NCBI GenBank assembly: GCA_023435895.1
Contig: JAEZLH010000017.1
Span: 434,001-498,000, forward strand
Length of the DNA stretch: 64,000 bases
Reading direction: 5' to 3'
Source: Bacillota bacterium
GTDB lineage: Bacteria; Bacillota; Clostridia; Lachnospirales; Lachnospiraceae
The position numbers and the translations under genes are program-made. The notes under the pieces were generated by a model. It saw nothing but the letters and a program-made list of their open reading frames with translations. It was not told where the DNA came from and ran no database searches. This document shows, in pieces, positions 1 through 6,921 of the stretch (position 1 is the stretch's first letter; each line of letters opens with the position of its first letter).

Positions 1-477
1 AAATTGATACAGACGGTATTAAAAGATGGTCAGCTGAACCGTAAATGCGTTGGTAAGGATGCTAAAACACTCCTTTCTATGATTGGAATTAATCCTCCCT
101 CAAATACACGTTGTATTATCTTTGAAGGGGAAAAAGAACACCCGTTAATTGCAGAAGAATTGATGATGCCGATTCTTGGTATCGTAAGAGCAAAGGATAT
201 TGATGATGCAATAGAAAAGGCTGTTTGGCTGGAGCACGGAAATCGTCACTCCGCACACATGCATTCAAAGAATGTTGACAATTTGACGAAGTTCGGAAAG
301 GCTGTAGACACTGCTATCTTTGTAAAGAATGCACCTTCTTATGCAGCACTAGGCTTTGGAGGCGAAGGGTATTGTACCTTTACAATCGCCAGCAGAACTG
401 GAGAAGGACTTACCTCTGCAAAATCCTTTACGAAGCAGAGAAGATGCGTAATGTCTGACAGTTTGTGTGTTCGATAG
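1..477 (+). CDS. pduP: CoA-acylating aldehyde dehydrogenase, C-terminal part (5' end outside window)
   Basis: The reading frame is open from base 1, so 158 C-terminal residues of a longer protein are visible. They carry the EELMMPILGIVR segment and the C-terminal EGLTSAKSFTKQRRC segment typical of PduP/EutE enzymes, which turn propionaldehyde or acetaldehyde plus CoA and NAD+ into acyl-CoA inside a microcompartment. The catalytic cysteine and any N-terminal encapsulation peptide lie upstream and cannot be checked. It is the first visible gene of the BMC operon and is followed 52 bp later by the alcohol dehydrogenase, the other branch of aldehyde disproportionation. The family call is firm; the substrate is inferred from context. 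Confidence 0.9.
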   Translation, partial: KLIQTVLKDGQLNRKCVGKDAKTLLSMIGINPPSNTRCIIFEGEKEHPLIAEELMMPILGIVRAKDIDDAIEKAVWLEHGNRHSAHMHSKNVDNLTKFGKAVDTAIFVKNAPSYAALGFGGEGYCTFTIASRTGEGLTSAKSFTKQRRCVMSDSLCVR

Positions 478-529
478 TGAATACTTAGAAAGAATTAAGT
501 CGTAAGATGACGGCAGAATGGAGATAGCA

Positions 530-1726
530 ATGGAACTGAATATTGAAGATATTGTAAAACAGGTACTTCGAGAAATGAATCAAGCTCCTCAGATGGAATC
601 AAAGAGCCAATTCGGTTCCTCCATTCCGGCAACCAGCAAAGTAGCGATGCTGACCGGACTGGAGAAAATCGAAATCAGAGAATACCCAATTCCTGAACTT
701 GGTGATGATGATATCTTGGTTAAGGTGGAAGGCTGCGGAATATGCGGAACGGATGCCCATGAATACAAGAGAGATCCCTTTGGTTTAATCCCGGTTGTAT
801 TAGGACATGAAGGTACCGGTGAGGTCGTTAAGGTCGGCAAAAATGTCAAAAAAGACAGTGCGGGCAAGGATCTTAAGGTAGGTGATAAAGTGGTTTCCTG
901 TATGATATTTAAGGATAACCCGGACATCACCATGTTTGATCTGAACAAGCAAAACGTTGGCGGTGCCGACGTATATGGCTTGCTGCCGGATGATGAAAAA
1001 CATTTAAACGGATGGTTTGCAGACTACATAGTAATTGGCGGAGGCTCCACCATATTTAATGTAAGTGATCTGGATTTGGAATCAAGAATTTTGATTGAGC
1101 CCTGTGCGGTATTAATTCATGCCGTAGAAAGAGCGAAATCCACAGGAATTCTTCGTTTCAACAGCAGAGTAGTGGTTCAGGGCTGTGGTCCCATCGGTTT
1201 AATTTGTATCGCTGTTCTTCGTACCATGGGTATTGAGAATATCGTTGCAGTAGACGGTGAACAGAAGAGACTTGATTTTGCCAAAGAGATGGGTGCAACA
1301 AAATCAGTTAATTTTAAAGATCACAAGGGTATTGAAGCGCTGACCTCGGCAGTTGAGGATGCATTTGACGGAAAACTGGCTGATTTCGCATTCCAGTGTA
1401 CCGGATCTGCGGTAGGACATTCCAATGTCTATAAGTTCATTCGTAACGGCGGTGGTTTATGTGAACTTGGTTTCTTCATTAACGGAGGAGATGCAACCAT
1501 TAATCCTCATTTTGATATTTGTGCAAAAGAAATCACTGTTGTTGGATCTTGGGTTTATACATTAAGAGATTATGCAACCACCTTTGATTTCTTAAAGAGA
1601 GCAAAGGGAATCGGACTTCCGGTTAATAAGCTGATCACACACAAATATCCGTTGGACAAAATTAATGACGGCTTTGTTACCAACCTGAAGATGGAAGGAT
1701 TAAAGGTAACTGTAATCAACGAATAA
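530..1726 (+). CDS. Zinc-type alcohol dehydrogenase with N-terminal encapsulation helix (microcompartment)
   Basis: This medium-chain dehydrogenase of 398 residues probably reduces propionaldehyde to 1-propanol and recycles NAD+ for the aldehyde dehydrogenase. Visible motifs are the catalytic zinc region GCGICGTDAH (about residues 68-77), the GHEGTGEVVKVG segment and a Rossmann GCGPIGL. The usual four-cysteine structural-zinc lobe is not seen after the GHE region. Residues 1-16 (MELNIEDIVKQVLREM) form a predicted amphipathic helix joined by a polar linker to the enzyme domain, the layout of a BMC cargo-targeting peptide. I chose the ATG at 530 because GGAG lies 6 bases upstream; the in-frame ATG at 518 lacks a ribosome site and itself overlaps that GGAG. 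Confidence 0.88.
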   Translation: MELNIEDIVKQVLREMNQAPQMESKSQFGSSIPATSKVAMLTGLEKIEIREYPIPELGDDDILVKVEGCGICGTDAHEYKRDPFGLIPVVLGHEGTGEVVKVGKNVKKDSAGKDLKVGDKVVSCMIFKDNPDITMFDLNKQNVGGADVYGLLPDDEKHLNGWFADYIVIGGGSTIFNVSDLDLESRILIEPCAVLIHAVERAKSTGILRFNSRVVVQGCGPIGLICIAVLRTMGIENIVAVDGEQKRLDFAKEMGATKSVNFKDHKGIEALTSAVEDAFDGKLADFAFQCTGSAVGHSNVYKFIRNGGGLCELGFFINGGDATINPHFDICAKEITVVGSWVYTLRDYATTFDFLKRAKGIGLPVNKLITHKYPLDKINDGFVTNLKMEGLKVTVINE

Positions 1727-1755
1727 ACAACAGTTGAGCCGGAATGGAGTAAAGA

Positions 1756-2070
1756 ATGGGAAATGCATTAGGAATCATTGAGGTATACGGGTTGGTGACT
1801 GCATTTGTGGCCGGTGACGCAGGTTGTAAAGCCGCCAATGTTACAATGGAACCCTTTGACCGTAATAAGCCAGCGAACGCTGATAATCTGCCGGTTCCGT
1901 TAATCGTAGCGGTAAAGTTTCGAGGCAGTATCGAGGATGTTCGTGCAGCTGTAGAAGCTGCGGAGCAGGAAGCGAAGCGCTTATCCGGAGTCATAACAAA
2001 GCACATTATAGCAGCTCCGGACTCGGGTGTTGAGAAGATGCTTGGACTCAACGGATTGGATAAGAATTAA
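1756..2070 (+). CDS. BMC-domain shell protein, divergent BMC-H with internal insertion
   Basis: This single BMC domain of 104 residues begins MGNALGIIEVYGLVTAFVAGDAGCKAANV and ends in the usual IAAPDSGVEKMLG tail. Compared with the canonical BMC-H at 2112, it has about ten extra residues (around positions 35-46, rich in N, P and D) between the second and third strands, close to where the hexamer pore loop lies. That suggests a changed pore or a special tile. BMC-H proteins form hexamers that tile the facets of the shell. It is preceded by a GGAG ribosome site and lies 29 bp after the alcohol dehydrogenase in the same operon. The family is firm; its special role is unknown. Confidence 0.85.
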   Translation: MGNALGIIEVYGLVTAFVAGDAGCKAANVTMEPFDRNKPANADNLPVPLIVAVKFRGSIEDVRAAVEAAEQEAKRLSGVITKHIIAAPDSGVEKMLGLNGLDKN

Positions 2071-2111
2071 GGTAAGCGAATTGATATCATAAAAATTAGG
2101 AGGATAATGAA

Positions 2112-2384
2112 ATGGCACAGGAAGCATTGGGAATGGTAGAAACCAGAGGATTGACAGCTGCAATTGAAGCAGCAGACGCAATGGTAAAGGCAGCAGAGGT
2201 AGTAATGGTAGGTACAGAGAAAATCGGTTCCGGACTGGTAACTGTAATGGTGCGTGGTGATGTAGGCGCAGTAAAGGCTGCTACTGAAGTTGGTGCAGCT
2301 GCAGCATCCAGATTAGGTGAATTAGTGGCAACACACGTTATTCCGAGACCTCATACAGACATCGAAAAAATTCTGCCTAGATAA
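2112..2384 (+). CDS. pduA: Canonical BMC-H shell protein (PduA/EutM type)
   Basis: This canonical hexameric facet protein has 90 residues, starts MAQEALGMVETRGL and carries the pore loop segment KIGSGL, as in PduA, where the GSG loop lines the small polar pore for 1,2-propanediol. An AGGAGG ribosome site lies just upstream. It differs from the BMC domain at 3184-3462 at about 14 of 90 positions, so the two are recent paralogues from a local duplication. It should form the bulk of the shell facets. Its position among the other shell genes supports membership of one operon. The PduA-like symbol reflects family resemblance rather than a proven orthologue. Confidence 0.92.
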   Translation: MAQEALGMVETRGLTAAIEAADAMVKAAEVVMVGTEKIGSGLVTVMVRGDVGAVKAATEVGAAAASRLGELVATHVIPRPHTDIEKILPR

Positions 2385-2451
2385 GCTGTAGTAGAAATCG
2401 ACTTTTCCATAGGGTTTTACCGTTAATGGGAAGCGGAATGGAGAAATAGGA

Positions 2452-2748
2452 ATGAAGTCATTAGGATTGTTTGAAATACCCAGTGTAACTGCTGCGGTGG
2501 AAGCACTGGATACCATGTGCAAAACCTCTGATGTGGAATTTGTAACCTGGGAAAGAAAAATGGGCGGACGATTAGTTACCATTATTATTCAAGGGAATGT
2601 GTCAGCGGTTAGGGAAGCAATCGAAACAGCCGCAAAGAATTCTTTGAAGCCTTGTGTATATGCAGTCATTCCTAATCCGCATGAGGAGACCGTAAAGATG
2701 GTTGAATTAAGCGCAAGCAGATTATCCAGGGATGAGGATGCAAAATAG
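2452..2748 (+). CDS. BMC-domain shell protein, divergent BMC-H
   Basis: This BMC-fold protein of 98 residues begins MKSLGLFEIPSVTAAVEALDTM and has the conserved V-P-N-P-H-E region near residue 80, but its pore loop reads KMGGRL in place of KIGSGL. The arginine and the lost serine would change pore charge and size. It also has a charged C-terminal tail (SRLSRDEDAK). The strand order is normal, so it is not a permuted form. A GGAG-type ribosome site precedes the ATG, and only 9 bp separate it from the next gene. I infer a minor hexameric tile, perhaps for a larger or charged metabolite or for cargo docking. The family call is firm. Confidence 0.85.
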   Translation: MKSLGLFEIPSVTAAVEALDTMCKTSDVEFVTWERKMGGRLVTIIIQGNVSAVREAIETAAKNSLKPCVYAVIPNPHEETVKMVELSASRLSRDEDAK

Positions 2749-2757
2749 GAGAGACCT

Positions 2758-3462
2758 ATGCCGGTGAGGAAAAATAAAGCTGATACACAGGGAAAGATTA
2801 CAGAAGGTGTAACAGAAAAGGAAGCTGTTAAGAAACTTTCAAAAGATTCTGGTTTAACAGTGGATAAAGATGCAAGTAATGAGACAGCCAAAGAGATAAA
2901 AGCTGAAGTAAAGAAAGACACAAAACCAACAAAAATAGTGAACAACGCTGGTAAGAAGGCAATTGACGAAGCAGGCAAAAAGACAATTGGTGAAGCCAGC
3001 AAAAAGACAATTGACGAAGCCAGCAAAAAGACAATTGATGAAGCTAGCAAGAAGACAATTGATGAAGCAAGTAAAAAATCAATTGACGAAGCAGCAAAAG
3101 AATTAATTACAGAATTAAGCAAGGAAACAATTAAATCCAGTAATAACATATCAAATCAAACAGTTCATAAGGAGGAAAAAAGAATGGCTCAGGAAGCATT
3201 AGGAATGGTGGAAACCAGAGGTTTAGTAGCAGCAATTGAAGCGGCAGATGCAATGTTAAAGGCAGCAAATGTTACATTAGTAGGTACAGAAAAGATCGGT
3301 TCCGGTTTAGTAAGTATCATGGTAAGAGGTGATGTAGGTGCAGTGAAGGCAGCGGTTGAATCCGGAGCAAGCTCCGCATCAAAGCTTGGTGAATTAGTAG
3401 CAACTCACGTAATTCCTAGACCTCATACTGATGTAGAAAAGATTTTACCTATATTAAAATAG
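2758..3462 (+). CDS. BMC-H shell protein with long N-terminal repeat extension and internal start
   Basis: The 234-residue product has two parts. Residues 1-142 are a Lys/Glu/Ala/Thr-rich, low-complexity extension with an eight-residue repeat (KKTIDEAS-like) from about residue 66 to 129. Residues 143-234 are a complete canonical BMC-H domain, nearly the same as the protein at 2112. The Met at residue 143 (base 3184) has its own strong ribosome site, AAGGAGG at 3169-3175 with an 8-base spacing, so a standalone BMC-H is very probably made as well. The upstream start at 2758 has a weaker AGGAGA site. The extension could project from the shell, recruit cargo, or link shells; no function is known to me. 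It is a candidate dual-product shell gene. Confidence 0.85.
   Translation: MPVRKNKADTQGKITEGVTEKEAVKKLSKDSGLTVDKDASNETAKEIKAEVKKDTKPTKIVNNAGKKAIDEAGKKTIGEASKKTIDEASKKTIDEASKKTIDEASKKSIDEAAKELITELSKETIKSSNNISNQTVHKEEKRMAQEALGMVETRGLVAAIEAADAMLKAANVTLVGTEKIGSGLVSIMVRGDVGAVKAAVESGASSASKLGELVATHVIPRPHTDVEKILPILK
2953..3144 (+). repeat. 24-bp tandem repeat coding for an eight-residue unit in the shell-protein extension
   Basis: Eight consecutive 24-base units encode KKAIDEAG, KKTIGEAS, three copies of KKTIDEAS, KKSIDEAA, and two decayed units (KELITELS, KETIKSSN). Third-position changes differ among the units while the protein sequence stays the same, so the peptide appears to be conserved by selection. 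Alternating Lys pairs, Ile and Glu-Ala suggest an amphipathic or charged helical rod with an octad period. Confidence 0.9.
3169..3186 (+). promoter_or_regulatory. Internal ribosome binding site and start codon for a short BMC-H product
   Basis: AAGGAGG at 3169-3175 followed by an A-rich spacer and ATG at 3184 is one of the best ribosome sites in the operon, yet it sits inside the open frame of the extended shell protein. The downstream Met begins the same MAQEALGMVETRG as the paralogue at 2112. It therefore decides a second start and a 92-residue product. Confidence 0.8.
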
Positions 3463-3819
3463 TATTCTCCAGGATTAGGGGGTCAAAGGGTTTTAATAGT
3501 TGACCTTATGGCCCTCCAATCATTTTGTTCTTTAAAGTATAAATTCTCAGCGGAATGAATTTATACAGAAAGATAATGAAAGAAAGTAGAAATTTAATGG
3601 TTTATGATGCCTAAATTTAAGTAGCTCATGAAGATTTAAATAAAGATAGTTCATAAAACCTTAAAAGTTAATTGCTCTTGAATCCTAATGTAAGTAGTTC
3701 AAGTGACATAAATATTTATGTGTTTTAACAAATTTAAAGTATAGCATAGAGCAAGGGGTCAAATTCAATTGAAAGGTTATTCAAGTGACAGTGACCCGGA
3801 TAATCGGAAAGAAGCGTAG
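3463..3819. other. 357-bp gap between shell genes and pduL, with a weak hairpin
   Basis: I see no gene here. A modest stem (GGTCAA at 3481-3486 with TTGACC at 3500-3505, extended by G-rich and C-rich flanks) follows the shell-gene stop and may attenuate transcription or stabilise the shell-gene mRNA end. The rest is AT-rich with scattered short direct repeats such as AAGTAG(T)TCA. A promoter for the second half of the operon is possible but not recognisable. Confidence 0.4.
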
Positions 3820-4467
3820 GTGGATATCTTGGAGAAAAAGTCGATTGAATTGGTAACCAGATTAGTAATGGACGCAATGCAAAATATAGAGAAAAAAGAG
3901 AAATATGTTGTTCCGATTGGTGTATCTGCGCGTCATGTACATTTATCCCAAAAGGATCTTGAAATATTATATGGAACAGGACATCAGCTTACCAAGAAAA
4001 AAGAGTTGATGGGCGGACAATATGCCGCAGAGGAATTTGTAACAATTGTAGGTTTAAAGTTAAGAGCTATTGAAAATGTAAGAGTTTTAGGACCCGTACG
4101 AGGAAAAAGTCAGGTCGAGATTTCTAAAACAGATGCAATAAAATTAGGCATTAAGGCGCCAATCAAAGAGTCCGGCGATATTAAGGGATCATCTCCAATC
4201 ACCCTTGTAGGACCAAAAGGAGCTCTTTATTTAGAGGAAGGTTGTATCATCGCCAAGAGACATATCCATATGTCACCCTCGGATGCGATTACAGCCGGAG
4301 TAAAAGATAAGGATGAGGTATCAGTTCAGGCAGAAAATGAACGAGCAACCATCTTTAATCATGTAACTATTCGTGTAGATGAAAGTTATACCTTAGAGAT
4401 GCATATCGATACGGATGAAGCAAATGCAGCGAATATAAGTACAGGTAACACTGTAGTGATTTTATAA
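3820..4467 (+). CDS. pduL: PduL-type phosphate propanoyltransferase
   Basis: This microcompartment phosphotransacylase converts propionyl-CoA and phosphate to propionyl-phosphate and CoA, recycling CoA inside the shell. The two zinc-binding His motifs, ARHVHLS near residue 38 and KRHIHMS near residue 147, mark the two tandem barrel domains of PduL, a family unrelated to Pta. Residues 3-22 (ILEKKSIELVTRLVMDAMQN) form an amphipathic helix of the encapsulation-peptide type. The start is uncertain: GTG at 3820 gives 215 residues, while TTG at 3829 has the better-spaced AGGTGG site and would give 212. Either start keeps the targeting helix. The family call is strong. Confidence 0.92.
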   Translation: MDILEKKSIELVTRLVMDAMQNIEKKEKYVVPIGVSARHVHLSQKDLEILYGTGHQLTKKKELMGGQYAAEEFVTIVGLKLRAIENVRVLGPVRGKSQVEISKTDAIKLGIKAPIKESGDIKGSSPITLVGPKGALYLEEGCIIAKRHIHMSPSDAITAGVKDKDEVSVQAENERATIFNHVTIRVDESYTLEMHIDTDEANAANISTGNTVVIL

Positions 4468-4646
4468 ATTCAGTTAACAAGTCAAAAGGTAGAGGGAACT
4501 ATAATGAAGGTTTGTTGGAGTAATTATAAGGAATAACTGCCTAAGACAGAATAAGAAAAAGTAATTAGTAAATTTGATATGCAAATATCGGATAGGTAAA
4601 TAGATCAGATTATTCTACTGCCTCTGGCAGAAATGGAGGGTTATTT

Positions 4647-4913
4647 ATGATCATTGGAAAGGTTGTCGGAACCGTGGTAGCGACCAGAAAGAACGAAAAA
4701 TTGGTAGGTAGTAAGTTTTTAATTGTTGAGCCTTTCAATAAGATGGGAACGGATAAGTCAAGGTTTATCGCGGTTGATAATGTGGGTGCAGGCGTTGGTG
4801 AGCATGTTCTCGTTACAACCGGCAGTGCAGCCAGGGTAATTGATCATATGCAGGATTCCCCCATTGATGCAGCAATCGTAGGAATTGTAGATAACATTAC
4901 GGAATTGGAGTAA
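4647..4913 (+). CDS. pduN: BMC-P pentameric vertex protein (EutN/CcmL/PduN family)
   Basis: This protein of 88 residues begins MIIGKVVGTVVATRKNEKLVGSKFL and contains GAGVGEHVLVTTGSAAR and DAAIVGIVD, the signature segments of the EutN/CcmL/PduN family, which caps the twelve vertices of a microcompartment. Length is normal. A GGAGG ribosome site precedes the ATG. It is the only vertex gene in the window and lies 5 bp before the PduS-like gene, so the two are probably translated together. No anomaly is seen. Confidence 0.95.
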   Translation: MIIGKVVGTVVATRKNEKLVGSKFLIVEPFNKMGTDKSRFIAVDNVGAGVGEHVLVTTGSAARVIDHMQDSPIDAAIVGIVDNITELE

Positions 4914-4918
4914 TCAGA

Positions 4919-6268
4919 ATGGATCTTAAGGAACTGATTCAAATCGTGAAACAAAACGGAGTGGCAGGAGCAGGAGGCGCAGGCTTTCCCTCTTATGCAA
5001 AGCTTGATCAAAGAGCGAACACAATTATAATAAACTGTGCAGAATGTGAACCGCTTCTTCGAGTACATCGCCAATTGATGCAAAAGTACGCATATGAAAT
5101 AATGTGGACGCTCCAACTCATCGGAGAATCACTGGGAGCAAAGAACTTGTTCATTGGAGTAAAGGAAGCCTATAAGAAGACGGTTAATGCAATAAAAGCC
5201 AATCAATATTCCTTTCCGGGTATTCAATTGAAGCTCCTTAAAGAAAGCTATCCTATGGGAGATGAAGTGGTGTTGATCTATGAAACAACCGGCAAAGTAG
5301 TCCCTCCCGGAAGCATTCCACTGGAGCTAGGTGTTATTGTATTTAATGTTGAGACAATTCTAAATATATATTATGCAATCGAACAACAAAAACCGGTTAC
5401 TCACAAATATGTAACAATAGCCGGTGAAGTGAAAAATTCGGTCACGTTAATGCTTCCCATCGGAATGAGTGTGGAAGAGGCAGTTCAAACAGCCGGTGGA
5501 GTAACAACCTTGAATCCGGTTTATATTATGGGCGGCCCCATGACCGGTAATATCGTTAATTCTTATGACAGCATTACAAAGACTACCAATGCAATTCTGG
5601 TAATGCCGGAGGAGCATTGTCTGATTAACAGAAGAAGAAGCAATATCTCAATTGATATGAAACGAGCTATGGCTTCCTGCTGCCAATGTGAGATGTGTAC
5701 CGATCTTTGTCCTCGTAATCTGTTAGGTCATCCGATTACACCACATCAATTTATGAGAGCAGCTACCAGCAAGTCTACTCAGGAGGTTGGAACATTCCTG
5801 GATACCATGTTCTGCTGTTCCTGTGGGGTATGCGAAATGTATGCCTGTCCCCAGGGGCTTTCCCCAAGGAAGATGATTACCGAGTACAAGGATGGATTAA
5901 GAAAAAAAGGAGTACCGATTTCGAAGGGTATCCCATTAAAAGAAGTAAATTCGTTGAGGGAGTACCGGGCAGTACCGATGGAACGATTGATATCGAGATT
6001 AGATCTTACTCAATATAACAGCGAAGCACTTCTTTGGGAAATGACAGTAAATACGGAACTGGTAAAAATTAATTTGAGCCAGCACATCGGTGCCAAAGCT
6101 GTTCCAGTTGTAAAGAAAATGGATAATGTAAAGGCGGGAGATATGATTGCCCAAGCTGAGGAAGGCAAGTTATCCCTACCGGTTCACGCCTCCATCTCTG
6201 GTAAAATTGTGGAAGTAAATGATAGATATATCATGATAAGAGCGGATCGTGAAAAAAACGCAGTATAA
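4919..6268 (+). CDS. pduS: PduS-like Fe-S flavoprotein (RnfC-related electron carrier)
   Basis: This protein of 449 residues is related to RnfC and NuoF. The N-terminus has the glycine-rich nucleotide-binding segment GVAGAGGAGFPSYAKL. Two ferredoxin-type clusters are visible: C254-x2-C257-x2-C260-x3-C264-P and C299-x2-C302-x2-C305-x4-C310-P. A SLBB-like middle region precedes them and a short lipoyl-like beta domain ends the chain (near VHASISGKIVEV). PduS in Salmonella is a cobalamin reductase, but the dehydratase here is B12-independent, so a role in moving electrons across the shell together with the PduT-like protein, or in feeding the activase, is more plausible. That role is inference; the family is clear. 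Confidence 0.9.
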   Translation: MDLKELIQIVKQNGVAGAGGAGFPSYAKLDQRANTIIINCAECEPLLRVHRQLMQKYAYEIMWTLQLIGESLGAKNLFIGVKEAYKKTVNAIKANQYSFPGIQLKLLKESYPMGDEVVLIYETTGKVVPPGSIPLELGVIVFNVETILNIYYAIEQQKPVTHKYVTIAGEVKNSVTLMLPIGMSVEEAVQTAGGVTTLNPVYIMGGPMTGNIVNSYDSITKTTNAILVMPEEHCLINRRRSNISIDMKRAMASCCQCEMCTDLCPRNLLGHPITPHQFMRAATSKSTQEVGTFLDTMFCCSCGVCEMYACPQGLSPRKMITEYKDGLRKKGVPISKGIPLKEVNSLREYRAVPMERLISRLDLTQYNSEALLWEMTVNTELVKINLSQHIGAKAVPVVKKMDNVKAGDMIAQAEEGKLSLPVHASISGKIVEVNDRYIMIRADREKNAV

Positions 6269-6333
6269 TAAGAACATAGTTAAGAGAAGAGTACACTGAT
6301 AGAATGAATGCATTGAGAGGATGTTAGCACAAT

Positions 6334-6882
6334 ATGGGTAAAGCAATCGGAATGGTAGAATATAAGACAGTATCCAGTGGCATGTTCGCTGTTGATATGA
6401 TGTTAAAGGCAGCAGATATTGAGATAATCGAAGCGCAAACCGTATGCCCGGGTAAATATATCGCAATCCTTTGCGGTGATCTAAGTGCTGTAACAGCAAG
6501 TATTGAGTCAGCAAGCAAAAATTGCGGTCAGCATTTGACAGACAGCTTTATACTTGGTAATCCTCATGAGGGGATATTCCCTGCTATTTACGGAACCACT
6601 CATATTGAACAGATTAATGCCCTTGGAATTTTAGAAACATTTTCAGCACCCTCCATTATTGTGGCTGCGGACGAAGCAGCAAAAACAGCGCAGGTGGAAC
6701 TAATTGAACTGCGAATTGCAAGAGGAATGTGCGGAAAATCCTATATGATGATCACCGGTGAGATAGCTGCTGTAAGTGCAGCCATTGACAAAGCGAAATC
6801 AGTGTTAGGTGATAATTCAATGTTGCTTGATTCTTCAATCATTGCAAATCCTGATGGTAAACTTTGCAAATGTATCTTATAA
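6334..6882 (+). CDS. pduT: BMC-T tandem shell protein, PduT-like with pore cysteine
   Basis: Two fused BMC domains (about residues 1-90 and 95-182) make a pseudohexameric trimer. Cys38 in the segment TVCPGKY stands where Cys38 of PduT holds a [4Fe-4S] cluster at the trimer pore, so an electron-conducting pore is likely. The next gene upstream encodes the PduS-like electron carrier, the same partnership as in Pdu loci. The ATG lies 65 bp downstream of pduS. The C-terminus ends KLCKCIL with two further cysteines of unknown role. Length is usual for BMC-T. Family and cysteine are seen directly; the cluster is inferred from the PduT family. Confidence 0.9.
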   Translation: MGKAIGMVEYKTVSSGMFAVDMMLKAADIEIIEAQTVCPGKYIAILCGDLSAVTASIESASKNCGQHLTDSFILGNPHEGIFPAIYGTTHIEQINALGILETFSAPSIIVAADEAAKTAQVELIELRIARGMCGKSYMMITGEIAAVSAAIDKAKSVLGDNSMLLDSSIIANPDGKLCKCIL

Positions 6883-6921
6883 TAAGAAATACATATTACC
6901 TGAAGGAAGGAAGGCATCCCA

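Noticed and set aside
589..948. Antisense open frame of 119 residues inside the alcohol dehydrogenase
   Set aside because: It lacks a ribosome site and any known domain and lies fully inside a well supported gene; a shadow frame.
2589..3149. Antisense open frame of 186 residues, hydrophobic repeats (FLLASSIV)
   Set aside because: It is the reverse image of the KKTIDEAS repeat; hydrophobicity is an artefact of the repeat on the other strand. No ribosome site.
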